DNA from: Streptomyces lunaelactis
GTDB taxonomy: Bacteria > Actinomycetota > Actinomycetes > Streptomycetales > Streptomycetaceae
DNA length: 64,000 nucleotides
Direction: 5' to 3'
Assembly (NCBI RefSeq): GCF_003054555.1
Contig: NZ_CP026304.1
Span: forward strand, 2,170,001 to 2,234,000
This document shows, piece after piece, positions 18,929-26,435 of the stretch. Within the stretch, counting starts at the first letter, position 1. Each line of letters opens with the position of its first letter. The notes beneath the pieces were generated by a model. The model was not told the DNA's origin and ran no database searches. It saw only the letters and a program-made list of their open reading frames with translations. Made by a program: the position numbers and the translations under genes.

Positions 18929-19867
18929 GTGGTGGCGAACGGCAGCGAGGTCGTACACGGCTTTCCGCACCTCGACACCGTGCGGTCGGCGATCACCGCG
19001 CTCTACAGACGGCTGTCACCCGAGGGCGTGCTCTCCTACGCGCCCAGCGTCGTCCCCGGCGATGTGGCCTTCGCCGACCAGGACGATCTGCATCTGGGCG
19101 CGCAGCGCGTCGCCCGCGCCCTGGTCCAGCATCTGAAGCTGCCGGAGGCCCGGATGATCGTCAGCTTCCGCGAGATGCACCATGCGGCGAGCGTGGAGTT
19201 CACCGCGGGACCCGAGTACTTCATCGAGCTCAACGACCGCTTCCGCACCCACCGCAGGGACATCGGCGCGGCCCTCGCCCACGAGATCATGCATGTGCTG
19301 CTGCACCGGCTCGACCTCTCCTTCCCCGGCACGCGCGACAACGAGATCCTCACCGACACCGCGACCACCTATCTCGGCGCGGGCTGGCTGCTGCTGGACG
19401 CGTTCCGGGAGGACCGCGTCTCCAGCCAGAAGCTGGGCTATCTCACGCCGGAGGAGTTCGGTTACGTACTCGCCAAGCGGGCGATCGCCTTCGACGAGGA
19501 CCCCTCGCCCTGGTTCACCAGCCCGCAGGGATACACCGCCTACACCAAGGGCCGCGCGCAGGCGCTGCGCGACGCGCAGCAGCCGCCGCTCACGACGGCG
19601 GGCTGGTCGGGCCGCCACCGCTACGCCAAGGACCGGCGCTACGCCCGGGAGCACCCGGGCGCCGCCCCCGCGGACGCCGGATCGTGGGCGTCGGCGTCCA
19701 CCTCTTCGTCCGCGTCGTCGTCCGCGTACGCCTTCGAGAGCGGACCCGACGGACTGCGTGTCTCCTTCTCGTGCCCCACCTGTCACGCACGCATCCGCGT
19801 ACCCGTGCGGGGGCGGGTGCGCGCCCGATGCGGGCTGTGCCGCACGATTCTGGAATGCGACACCTGA
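18929..19867 (+). CDS. Putative zinc metalloprotease with C-terminal zinc ribbon
   Basis: About 312 residues; no named family recognised with certainty. Seen: LAHEIMHVLLHRLDL, an HExxH zinc-protease motif near residue 117, with conserved downstream acidic residues (NEILTDTATTYLGAGWLLLDAF) resembling minimal gluzincin or M78-like proteins. There is a Ser/Ala linker (about 250-275) and a C-terminal CPTC...CGLC pair that would bind a second zinc. There are no transmembrane segments or signal peptide. The GTG at 18929 (or 18932) is chosen because of the G-rich stretch just before it. The gene is followed 23 bases later by the ankyrin/HEAT gene, with which it may be co-transcribed. Confidence 0.72.
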   Translation: MVANGSEVVHGFPHLDTVRSAITALYRRLSPEGVLSYAPSVVPGDVAFADQDDLHLGAQRVARALVQHLKLPEARMIVSFREMHHAASVEFTAGPEYFIELNDRFRTHRRDIGAALAHEIMHVLLHRLDLSFPGTRDNEILTDTATTYLGAGWLLLDAFREDRVSSQKLGYLTPEEFGYVLAKRAIAFDEDPSPWFTSPQGYTAYTKGRAQALRDAQQPPLTTAGWSGRHRYAKDRRYAREHPGAAPADAGSWASASTSSSASSSAYAFESGPDGLRVSFSCPTCHARIRVPVRGRVRARCGLCRTILECDT

Positions 19868-19890
19868 CCGATCTTCCGTAGGGTCGAAGC

Positions 19891-21459
19891 ATGACGAAAG
19901 AGCCGACAGCGGGCGCCCACGCCGGGCGGGCCGCGTTGTTCGACGCGGTGCACGACGGCGCGGACAACGCTGTCGTACGGCTGCTGCGGGCCGGGACCGC
20001 CGCCGATGTGACGGACGAGGACGGGCAGACGCCGCTCTATCTGGCGGCGGTGAGCGACGAAGTGGGCATCGTACGGCTGTTGCTGGCCGCGGGTGCCGTC
20101 CCCGAGCGCGCGAGCGGCCCCGACGCCGGGGACCTGCCGCTGTGCGGGGCCGCGGTCGGCGGGCACACCGAGGTGGTACGGGCGCTGCTCGCCGCGGGCG
20201 CCCGGCCCGATCTGCCGGAGTCGTACGGGTTCACGGCGATGGCCTGGGCGGTGGGGCAGGGTCACACCGGGACGGTGGAGGTCCTGCTGGAGTACGGGGC
20301 CGACCCCGATCTGCCGGGCCCCGGCGGCGAGCCGCCGCTGGTGCTGGCCGCCCGCCGCGGCTCCCCTTCGACCGTGCGGGCCCTGCTGCGGCACGGAGCC
20401 GGCACCGGCGCGAAGGAGGCGGCGCTGGCGGAGGCCAGGCAGTGGCTCGTACGGGATGTGGAGCGAGAGCTGCGGGACGGGCTGCTGCAGGCGTTCGGTG
20501 AGGGGGAGGGCGAGGCCGACGGCGAGCGGTACGAGACGTACGCGCGCCGGATAGAGGAGGACGGCGGGGTGACCGTCGTCGTCGAGCTGCTGCGGGACGG
20601 CACACCGCTGGCAGGCAATGAGCGGCAGACCGGGCACGGCGCGATCGCCACCCTGCTGGAAGGGGAGCTGGGGATCTCGACGCCGTACGCGGAGCTGGCC
20701 GAACGGGCGCTGCGCTGCGGGGACCCGGGCCGGGACGACTGGGTCGAGTCGATGACCGCGCTGCGGGGCCGGGGCGACGAGGAGACGTTCCAGGCGGCGG
20801 CAGCGTGGTGCGCGAGCGACGATCCGATGCGGCAGGCGTTCGCGGCCGATGTGCTGGCGCAACTGGGCTTCCGCGCACCCGTGGACGGGTCGTCCGCGCA
20901 CGGCCCCGTACGGCCGTTCGCCGCCCGTGCGCTGCCGTTGCTGCGCGAGCTGTCCCGTCGGGCGCGTGACGCGGAGCTGATCCAGGCGGTCGTTCTCGGG
21001 CTCGGTCACCACGGGGATCCGGGCGCGCTGCCCGAGATCCTGCGGCATGCCGGGCATCCGGACGCGGAGGTGCGCCACCGGGTGGCGCTGGCGCTGTGCG
21101 GGCTGGTGTCCGGCGACCATGCGGAGGGTGTCGAGACCCTGATCGCGCTGAGCCGGGACGCGGACACCCATGTCAGGGACTGGGCGACGACGGCTCTGGC
21201 GGGTGTGGAATCCGATGCGCACGAGGTCCGCGAGGCGCTGGCGGCACGGCTCAACGACCCGGACGCGGACACGGCGGCGGAGGCGGCGCGCGGCCTGGCG
21301 ATGCGTCAGGATCCTCGCGCGGCAGCGGCGTTGGCCCGGATCCTCGCGGACGAGGATCCGGACGGCTACGCCCGCGAGACGGCGCTGGAGGCCGTGGGAC
21401 ACGTACGGGACGAACAGCTCAGGCGCCGGCTGGAACAGACGGCACCGCGCTGCCGCTGA
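19891..21459 (+). CDS. Ankyrin-repeat and HEAT-repeat protein
   Basis: A 522-residue repeat protein. Residues about 10-170 form four or five ankyrin repeats (for example GQTPLYLAA, VRLLLAAGA, VRALLAAGARPDL, VEVLLEYGADPDLPG). A helical middle section follows, and the last third (about 340-520) has HEAT-like repeats (PDAEVRHRVALALCGL, ADTHVRDWATTALAGV, PDADTAAEAARGLA). Both types mediate protein contacts, so it is probably a scaffold. There is no catalytic motif, membrane segment or signal peptide. It begins 23 bases after the zinc-protease gene. Function unknown. Confidence 0.85.
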   Translation: MTKEPTAGAHAGRAALFDAVHDGADNAVVRLLRAGTAADVTDEDGQTPLYLAAVSDEVGIVRLLLAAGAVPERASGPDAGDLPLCGAAVGGHTEVVRALLAAGARPDLPESYGFTAMAWAVGQGHTGTVEVLLEYGADPDLPGPGGEPPLVLAARRGSPSTVRALLRHGAGTGAKEAALAEARQWLVRDVERELRDGLLQAFGEGEGEADGERYETYARRIEEDGGVTVVVELLRDGTPLAGNERQTGHGAIATLLEGELGISTPYAELAERALRCGDPGRDDWVESMTALRGRGDEETFQAAAAWCASDDPMRQAFAADVLAQLGFRAPVDGSSAHGPVRPFAARALPLLRELSRRARDAELIQAVVLGLGHHGDPGALPEILRHAGHPDAEVRHRVALALCGLVSGDHAEGVETLIALSRDADTHVRDWATTALAGVESDAHEVREALAARLNDPDADTAAEAARGLAMRQDPRAAAALARILADEDPDGYARETALEAVGHVRDEQLRRRLEQTAPRCR

Positions 21460-21495
21460 CGGCGCGGTCGCCGCACACGGACGGCCGGGCCCCGC

Positions 21496-21882
21496 TCAGC
21501 GCAGCCGCAGTGCGCCCGGCGCACGCTCCGCCATGATGTCCACCAGCCAGTCGAAGACGGTCGCGCCCCGGCCCGCCTCGGCCTGCGCCAACTCGGCCTG
21601 GATCGCGGCCCTGTTCAGCGGATGGGCGCGCTCCAGCCGCAGTCGCAGCCGGCGTACGGTCTCCTCCCGCCCCAGTGCCCGGCGGGAGAGTTCGTGGTCG
21701 CGCCACTCGATGACGAAGTCGCGGTCGTCCGGCGTGCCGAATCCACCGCTGAGAGCGTCCGCGAAGGAGTCGAGATTGCGGCCGAAGTATCCCTCCGGCC
21801 CGTTCACGGCGGCGCCGATCACCCGCCAGAAGCTGTCGAGGCCGGTGACCTCCGCCCCGTCGATCACATAGGTCCTGGTCAC
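21496..21882 (-). CDS. Barstar-family ribonuclease inhibitor
   Basis: A 128-residue protein with the barstar fold signature: a first strand TYVIDGAEV, helix GLDSFWRVIGAAV, then YFGRNLDSFADAL, which is the barnase-binding region with the conserved Gly-x-Asn-Leu-Asp, and the strand FVIEWRDH. The C-terminal 45 residues extend beyond minimal barstar (about 90 residues). It starts 18 bases after the stop of the secreted ribonuclease gene on the same strand. It probably binds that enzyme in the cytoplasm to protect the cell before export. Confidence 0.85.
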   Translation of the reverse strand: MTRTYVIDGAEVTGLDSFWRVIGAAVNGPEGYFGRNLDSFADALSGGFGTPDDRDFVIEWRDHELSRRALGREETVRRLRLRLERAHPLNRAAIQAELAQAEAGRGATVFDWLVDIMAERAPGALRLR

Positions 21883-21900
21883 GGGGCGGAGGATACCGGC

Positions 21901-22290
21901 TCAGCAGCCGTGGTCGACGAGGTCGAACGAGGCGTAGTGGTCGGCGGTGTAGTAGTCCTCCTGGGCCGTGTCGCCCGTGACGATGCGGCGGGCGCCGCGG
22001 TTGGAGGAGCCCGGCGTCCTGACCGTGTACTCGTGGTAGTAGCCGGTCGGGTGCGACGCCAGGATGCCCTCGCGGTTCTGGAACACGGTGCCGTCCTGGC
22101 GGTACGGGAACGGCCCGCCCTGGTCGATCAGGTCGAGCGTGTCGTGCGCCTGGGAGGGGAGGTCGGAGTAGCAGATGTCACCGACGGCGGCCACGGTCGT
22201 GGGGGTGGCCGTGGCCGTTCCGCCGATGAGGAGAGTCGAGACGAGGGCGGCGATGCCACCGAGGGTGGCGATTCGTGGGGGGATTCGCAT
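21901..22290 (-). CDS. Secreted guanyl-specific ribonuclease (RNase Sa type)
   Basis: A 129-residue preprotein. A signal peptide (about 1-28, ending TATA) precedes a mature domain very like RNase Sa: FPYRQDGTVFQNREG, GYYHEYTVRTPG and DYYTADHYASFDLVDHGC. Catalytic residues by family alignment are E87, R102 and H118. C40 and C129 would form the terminal disulfide. It cleaves RNA after guanosine outside the cell. The ATG at 22290 gives a normal signal peptide; an in-frame start 14 codons upstream is unlikely. The barstar-like inhibitor gene follows immediately. Confidence 0.92.
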   Translation of the reverse strand: MRIPPRIATLGGIAALVSTLLIGGTATATPTTVAAVGDICYSDLPSQAHDTLDLIDQGGPFPYRQDGTVFQNREGILASHPTGYYHEYTVRTPGSSNRGARRIVTGDTAQEDYYTADHYASFDLVDHGC

Positions 22291-22405
22291 ACGCACTATT
22301 GATGCGCGTAGACCTTGACGCGTCAACGTCAACTGGGCTGAATTTCCCGGAAGTTAACCGGGCTGCGGTCCGGCGGAAGCCGGCCTTCACCTTCTCTCCG
22401 CGCGG

Positions 22406-23287
22406 CTACCGCACGCCGTACACGGGCTGCGGCCGCTCGGCCTCCGTGAGCAGTTTCAGCGCCGCCTCCCCCGCCCCGGAAGGAGTCCAGCGCGCGCCCT
22501 TGTCCGCGGTGGGTCCCGGCCGCCAGCCCTCCATGACGGTGATACGGCCCGCCTCGGCCTCGAAGACGCGGCCCGTCACGCCCGTACTGCCGTCGGAGCC
22601 GAGCCAGACGACGAGCGGCGAGACATCCTCCGGCAGGGCAGAGAGACCGGCGAAGGTCTCCTCGGTCATCCGGGTGCGGGCCGCCGGCGCGATGGCGTTG
22701 ACCTGGACTCCGTACGGGCCGAGCTCGGCCGACGCGACGAGTGTCAGGCCGATGATCCCGGCCTTGGCGGCCGCGTAGTTGCCCTGCCCGACGCTGCCCA
22801 ACAGGCCTGCCCCGGAGGTGGTGTTGATCACCCGGGCCGCCGCCGGCCGCCCTGCCTTGGCCTCGGAACGCCAGTGCGCGGCGGCGTGCTTGAGGGGCAG
22901 GAAGTGGCCCTTCACATGAACGCGCATGACGGCGTCCCAGTCGTCCTCGTCGAGGTTGACGAGCATCCGGTCGCGCAGGAACCCGGCGTTGTTGACGAGG
23001 GTGTCGAGCCGGCCGTACGTCTCCAGAGCGGCCCTGACCAGGGACGCGGCGCCCTCCGTCGTCGCGATGTCGCCGCTGTGCGCCACCGCCTCACCGCCGG
23101 CCGCCCGGATCTCGTCGACGACCTGCCGGGCGGGTCCGCTCGATCCACCTGCCCCGTCCGGGCCGACACCCAGGTCGTTGACGACGACCTTCGCGCCCTC
23201 GGCGGCGAAGGCGAGCGCGTGGGCCCGCCCGAGGCCCCGTCCCGCGCCCGTCACCATCACCACTCGCCCGTCGCAGATCCCGGTCAT
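22406..23287 (-). CDS. Short-chain dehydrogenase (Rv3548c-like, KstR2 regulon)
   Basis: A 293-residue SDR. Seen: cofactor motif TGAGRGLG, NNAG, the active-site serine region INTTSGAG, and YAAAK with catalytic Tyr and Lys. A C-terminal extension ends PVYG. The opening MTGICDGRVVMVTGAGRGLGR and the RINTTSGAG-type core and tail closely match the mycobacterial Rv3548c SDR from the steroid C/D-ring cluster. It probably oxidises a hydroxyacyl-CoA intermediate. The upstream SDR gene's stop is at 23289, one base away from this start, so they form one operon, divergent from echA20. Confidence 0.85.
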   Translation of the reverse strand: MTGICDGRVVMVTGAGRGLGRAHALAFAAEGAKVVVNDLGVGPDGAGGSSGPARQVVDEIRAAGGEAVAHSGDIATTEGAASLVRAALETYGRLDTLVNNAGFLRDRMLVNLDEDDWDAVMRVHVKGHFLPLKHAAAHWRSEAKAGRPAAARVINTTSGAGLLGSVGQGNYAAAKAGIIGLTLVASAELGPYGVQVNAIAPAARTRMTEETFAGLSALPEDVSPLVVWLGSDGSTGVTGRVFEAEAGRITVMEGWRPGPTADKGARWTPSGAGEAALKLLTEAERPQPVYGVR

Positions 23288-23288
23288 G

Positions 23289-24041
23289 TCACTTCTCCTT
23301 GTTGGCAGTTGCGGCGTCGAGGAAGGCGGGGCGCTCCCCGCCGCCGTGCACGAGCAGCGACGCCCCGCTCACATACGCCGCCCGCTCCGAGGCGAGGAAC
23401 ACCGCCGCCTCACCGATTTCCGACGGCTCGGCAAGACGGCCCAGCGGCACGGTGCGGCCGACCGCGGCGATGCCGTCCTCGTCGCCGTAGTGCAGATGCG
23501 ACAGCTCCGTGCGGACCATGCCGAGGACAAGGGTGTTGACGCGCACCTCGGGCGCCCACTCCACGGCCATGGAGCGGGCCAGATTCTCCAGGCCCGCCTT
23601 CGCCGCCCCGTACGCCGCCGAGCCCGGCGAGGGGCGGCCGCCGCTGACGCTGCCGATCATCACGACCGATCCGCGTGCCGCCTTGAGATGTTCGTGGGCC
23701 GCGAGCGAGGCGGTCAGCGGCACGGTGAGATTGAGCTCGATCACGCGTGCGTGGCGGGCCGCATCACCCTCACCGAGCAGCCGGTACGGTGTGCCGCCCG
23801 CGTTGTTGACGAGGGTGTCCAGCCGGCCGTGCCGGGCCGCGATCCCGTCGAAGAGCTCCGCCACCGCGGCCGGATCGCGCAGCTCGAGCGGCACGAACTC
23901 GGCCCCGGCGAGGGGGACTTCCGGCGGCCGGCGGGCGCAGACCACCACCTCGGCGCCCGCCCGCAGGAACGCCCGCGCGATGCCCGCGCCCACGCCCCGC
24001 GTGCCGCCGGTGACGACGACCACCTTCCCGGCCAGCTCCAT
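23289..24041 (-). CDS. Short-chain dehydrogenase (Rv3549c-like, KstR2 regulon)
   Basis: A 250-residue classical SDR. Seen: TGGTRGVGAGIA cofactor loop, NNAGGTPYR, IGSVSG active-site serine, and YGAAKAG catalytic Tyr/Lys. It is first in a two-gene minus-strand operon. Its start is 19 bases from the KstR2-like palindrome at 24060-24079, shared with the divergent echA20-ipdABC operon, as Rv3549c and echA20 are arranged in mycobacteria. GGAAGG precedes the ATG. The specific substrate within steroid ring degradation is not established. Confidence 0.85.
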   Translation of the reverse strand: MELAGKVVVVTGGTRGVGAGIARAFLRAGAEVVVCARRPPEVPLAGAEFVPLELRDPAAVAELFDGIAARHGRLDTLVNNAGGTPYRLLGEGDAARHARVIELNLTVPLTASLAAHEHLKAARGSVVMIGSVSGGRPSPGSAAYGAAKAGLENLARSMAVEWAPEVRVNTLVLGMVRTELSHLHYGDEDGIAAVGRTVPLGRLAEPSEIGEAAVFLASERAAYVSGASLLVHGGGERPAFLDAATANKEK

Positions 24042-24059
24042 CCGCTGCTACCTTCCTGA

Positions 24060-24079
24060 CCTAACAAATGTTTGGTGGA
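24060..24079. promoter_or_regulatory. KstR2-like operator, site A
   Basis: CCTAACAAATGTTTGGTGGA lies between the divergent SDR and echA20 genes. Its core ACAAATGTTTGGT is a near palindrome fitting the published KstR2 consensus (AnCAAGnnCTTGnT) with substitutions. Seventeen of 20 bases match the reverse complement of site B at 32269-32288, the cluster's other divergent promoter. Confidence 0.75.
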
Positions 24080-24097
24080 AAGGTAGCTGATCCGCTC

Positions 24098-24847
24098 ATG
24101 GGTGTCTCCACCACAAGCCCCGAGAGGGGAATTTGTGTCGTCACGGTCGACTTCCCACCCGTCAACGCCCTCCCCGTACAAGGCTGGTACGACCTTGCCG
24201 ACGCCCTCCGCGCGGCGGGCCGCGACCCCGAGATCCGCTGTGTCGTCCTGGCCGCCGCGGGCCGCGGCTTCAACGCGGGCGTCGACATCAAGGAGATGCG
24301 GCGCGACACCGGACACGCCGCGCTCATCGGCGCCAACCGCGGCTGCTACGAGGCCTTCGCCGCCGTGTACGAGTGCGAAGTGCCCGTCGTCGCCGCGGTG
24401 AACGGCTACTGCCTGGGCGGCGGCATCGGCCTCGTCGGCAACGCGGACGCGATCGTCGCCTCCGACGACGCCACCTTCGGGCTCCCGGAGCTGGACCGTG
24501 GCGCGCTCGGCGCGGCCACCCATCTCGCCCGCCTCGTCCCCCAGCATCTGATGCGCGCCCTGTACTACACCTCGCGTACCGCGACCGCGCGGGAGCTGCA
24601 CGCCCACGGATCGGTCTGGAAGGTCGTCCCGCGCGAGGAACTGGCCGCCGCGGCCCTGGAGCTGGCGCGGGAGATCGCCCGGAAGGACGGCTGCCTCATC
24701 CGGCTGGCCAAGGCCGCCATCAACGGCATCGACCCCGTCGACGTACGCCGCAGCTACCGCTTCGAGCAGGGCTTCACCTTCGAGGCCAACCTCAGCGGGG
24801 TCGCCGACCGCGTCCGCGACACCTTCGGCAAGGAGGGCGCACAGTGA
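24098..24847 (+). CDS. echA20: Enoyl-CoA hydratase-family HIEC-CoA hydrolase EchA20
   Basis: A 249-residue crotonase-fold protein. In mycobacteria EchA20 hydrolytically opens steroid ring D of HIEC-CoA to give COCHEA-CoA. Seen: TVDFPPVNALP, GRGFNAGVDIKEMRR, NGYCLGGGIGLVGNAD (oxyanion-hole and active-site region), FGLPELDRGALGAATHL and the end YRFEQGFTFEANL. These match M. tuberculosis EchA20 nearly word for word. I chose the ATG at 24098, which aligns with the mycobacterial start; the in-frame ATG at 24068 lies inside the operator. No good ribosome site precedes either. It overlaps ipdA (GTGA). Confidence 0.9.
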   Translation: MGVSTTSPERGICVVTVDFPPVNALPVQGWYDLADALRAAGRDPEIRCVVLAAAGRGFNAGVDIKEMRRDTGHAALIGANRGCYEAFAAVYECEVPVVAAVNGYCLGGGIGLVGNADAIVASDDATFGLPELDRGALGAATHLARLVPQHLMRALYYTSRTATARELHAHGSVWKVVPREELAAAALELAREIARKDGCLIRLAKAAINGIDPVDVRRSYRFEQGFTFEANLSGVADRVRDTFGKEGAQ

Positions 24848-25695
24848 CCGACAAGACCATGACTCCCGAGGAGGTCGTCGGTCGCCTGCGCAGCGGGATG
24901 ACGATCGGCATCGGCGGCTGGGGCTCGCGCCGCAAGCCGATGGCGCTGGTGCGGGCACTGCTCCGTTCCGGGATCACCGATCTCACCATCGTCTCGTACG
25001 GCGGCCCCGACGTCGGCCTCCTCGCAGCGGCCGGACGGATCCGCAAGCTGGTCACTGCCTTTGTCACCCTCGACTCGATCCCGCTCGAGCCGCACTTCCG
25101 CGCCGCCCGCGAGCGCGGCGCCTTCGCGCTCACCGAGATCGACGAGGCGATGTTCATGTGGGGGCTGCACGCGGCCGCCAACCGGCTGCCGTTCCTGCCG
25201 GTGCGGGCCGGCATCGGCTCCGACGTCATGCGGGTCAACCCCGGGCTGCGTACGGTCACTTCGCCGTACGAGGACGGGGAGGAGTTCGTCGCCGTACCGG
25301 CCCTGCGCATGGACGCGGCCCTGGTCCACCTCAACCGCGCCGACCGGCTCGGCAACGGCCAGTACCTCGGCCCCGACCCGTACTTCGACGATCTCTTCTG
25401 CGAGGCCGCCGACTCCGCGTATGTCTGCTGCGAGCAGCTCGTCGAGACCGCCGAGCTCACCAAGGACGCGGCCCCACAGACCCTGCTCGTCAAGCGCCAC
25501 TCGGTGACGGGCGTGGCCGAGACGCCGAACGGCGCGCACTTCACCTCCTGCGCCCCCGATTACGGGCGCGACGAGGCCTTCCAGAAGCTGTACGCGAGCA
25601 CCCCCTGGCCGGAGTTCGCCGAGCGCTTCCTCGCCGGCCCGGCCGAGCTCGACTACCAGTCCGCCGTCCGGACCTGGCACGAGGAGCAGCAGTGA
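24844..25695 (+). CDS. ipdA: COCHEA-CoA hydrolase subunit alpha
   Basis: A 283-residue class I CoA-transferase-fold subunit. With IpdB it forms the heteromeric enzyme that in mycobacteria opens the last steroid ring (ring C) by hydrolysing COCHEA-CoA. Seen: MTIGIGGWGSRRKPMALVRAL (glycine-rich loop replacing the GxGGF-type motif), DLTIVSYGGPDVGLL, and HSVTGVAETPNGAHFTSC. The GTG at 24844 overlaps the echA20 stop and the gene overlaps ipdB by four bases, so the products are made in coupled fashion. Confidence 0.92.
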   Translation: MTDKTMTPEEVVGRLRSGMTIGIGGWGSRRKPMALVRALLRSGITDLTIVSYGGPDVGLLAAAGRIRKLVTAFVTLDSIPLEPHFRAARERGAFALTEIDEAMFMWGLHAAANRLPFLPVRAGIGSDVMRVNPGLRTVTSPYEDGEEFVAVPALRMDAALVHLNRADRLGNGQYLGPDPYFDDLFCEAADSAYVCCEQLVETAELTKDAAPQTLLVKRHSVTGVAETPNGAHFTSCAPDYGRDEAFQKLYASTPWPEFAERFLAGPAELDYQSAVRTWHEEQQ

Positions 25696-26435
25696 CCGAC
25701 ACGCTGACCGCCGGCCGCGCCGAGTACTGCGTGGTCGCCTGCGCCGAGGCCTGGCGCGACAACGGCGAGGTGCTGGCCGCCACCATGGCCCCCGTCTCCT
25801 CCTTCGGCGCCCGGCTCGCCAAGCGCACCTTCTCCCCCGAGCTCCTGCTCACGGACGGCGAGGCGATGCTCGTCGATCTCGACGGGACGACAGAGGGCTG
25901 GCTGCCGTACCGCCAGCACCTCACCATGGTCACCGGCGGCAAGCGGCACGTCATGATGGGCGCAAGCCAGATCGACCGCTTCGGCAACCAGAACATCTCC
26001 TGCGTCGGCGACTGGCACCAGCCCACCCGCCAGCTGCTCGGCGTACGCGGAGCGCCCGTCAACACCCTGAACAATCCGGTCAGTTACTGGGTGCCGAAGC
26101 ACTCCACCCGGGTCTTCGTCGAGCGGGTCGACATGGTCAGCGGTGTCGGTTACGACCGTGCTGCCGCCGCGGGCCCGTCCGCCACCCGCTTCCACCGCAT
26201 CCCGCGTGTCGTCTCCAACCTGGGCGTCTTCGACTTCGCGACCCCCGACCGCTCGATGCGGCTCGCGTCCGTGCACCCGGGTGTCACGGTCGGGCAGATC
26301 CGGCAGGCGACCGGCTTCGCACTCACGATCCCCGACGACGTCCCGTACACCCGTGAGCCCACCCCCGCCGAACTCCGGCTGATCCGCGAGGTGATCGACC
26401 CGAAGGGCCTGCGCGACCGCGAGGTCAGGCCCTGA
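25692..26435 (+). CDS. ipdB: COCHEA-CoA hydrolase subunit beta
   Basis: A 247-residue partner subunit of IpdA. Seen: EYCVVACAEAWRDNGEVLA (the glutamate in AEAW lies in the position of the CoA-transferase catalytic region), FSPELLLTDGEA, MGASQIDRFGNQNISCVGDW, and the late VSNLGVFDF. Both overlaps (GTGA with ipdA, TGATG with ipdC) indicate tight translational coupling. Paired with IpdA it would act in the cytoplasm on the ring-C intermediate. Confidence 0.92.
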   Translation: MTDTLTAGRAEYCVVACAEAWRDNGEVLAATMAPVSSFGARLAKRTFSPELLLTDGEAMLVDLDGTTEGWLPYRQHLTMVTGGKRHVMMGASQIDRFGNQNISCVGDWHQPTRQLLGVRGAPVNTLNNPVSYWVPKHSTRVFVERVDMVSGVGYDRAAAAGPSATRFHRIPRVVSNLGVFDFATPDRSMRLASVHPGVTVGQIRQATGFALTIPDDVPYTREPTPAELRLIREVIDPKGLRDREVRP

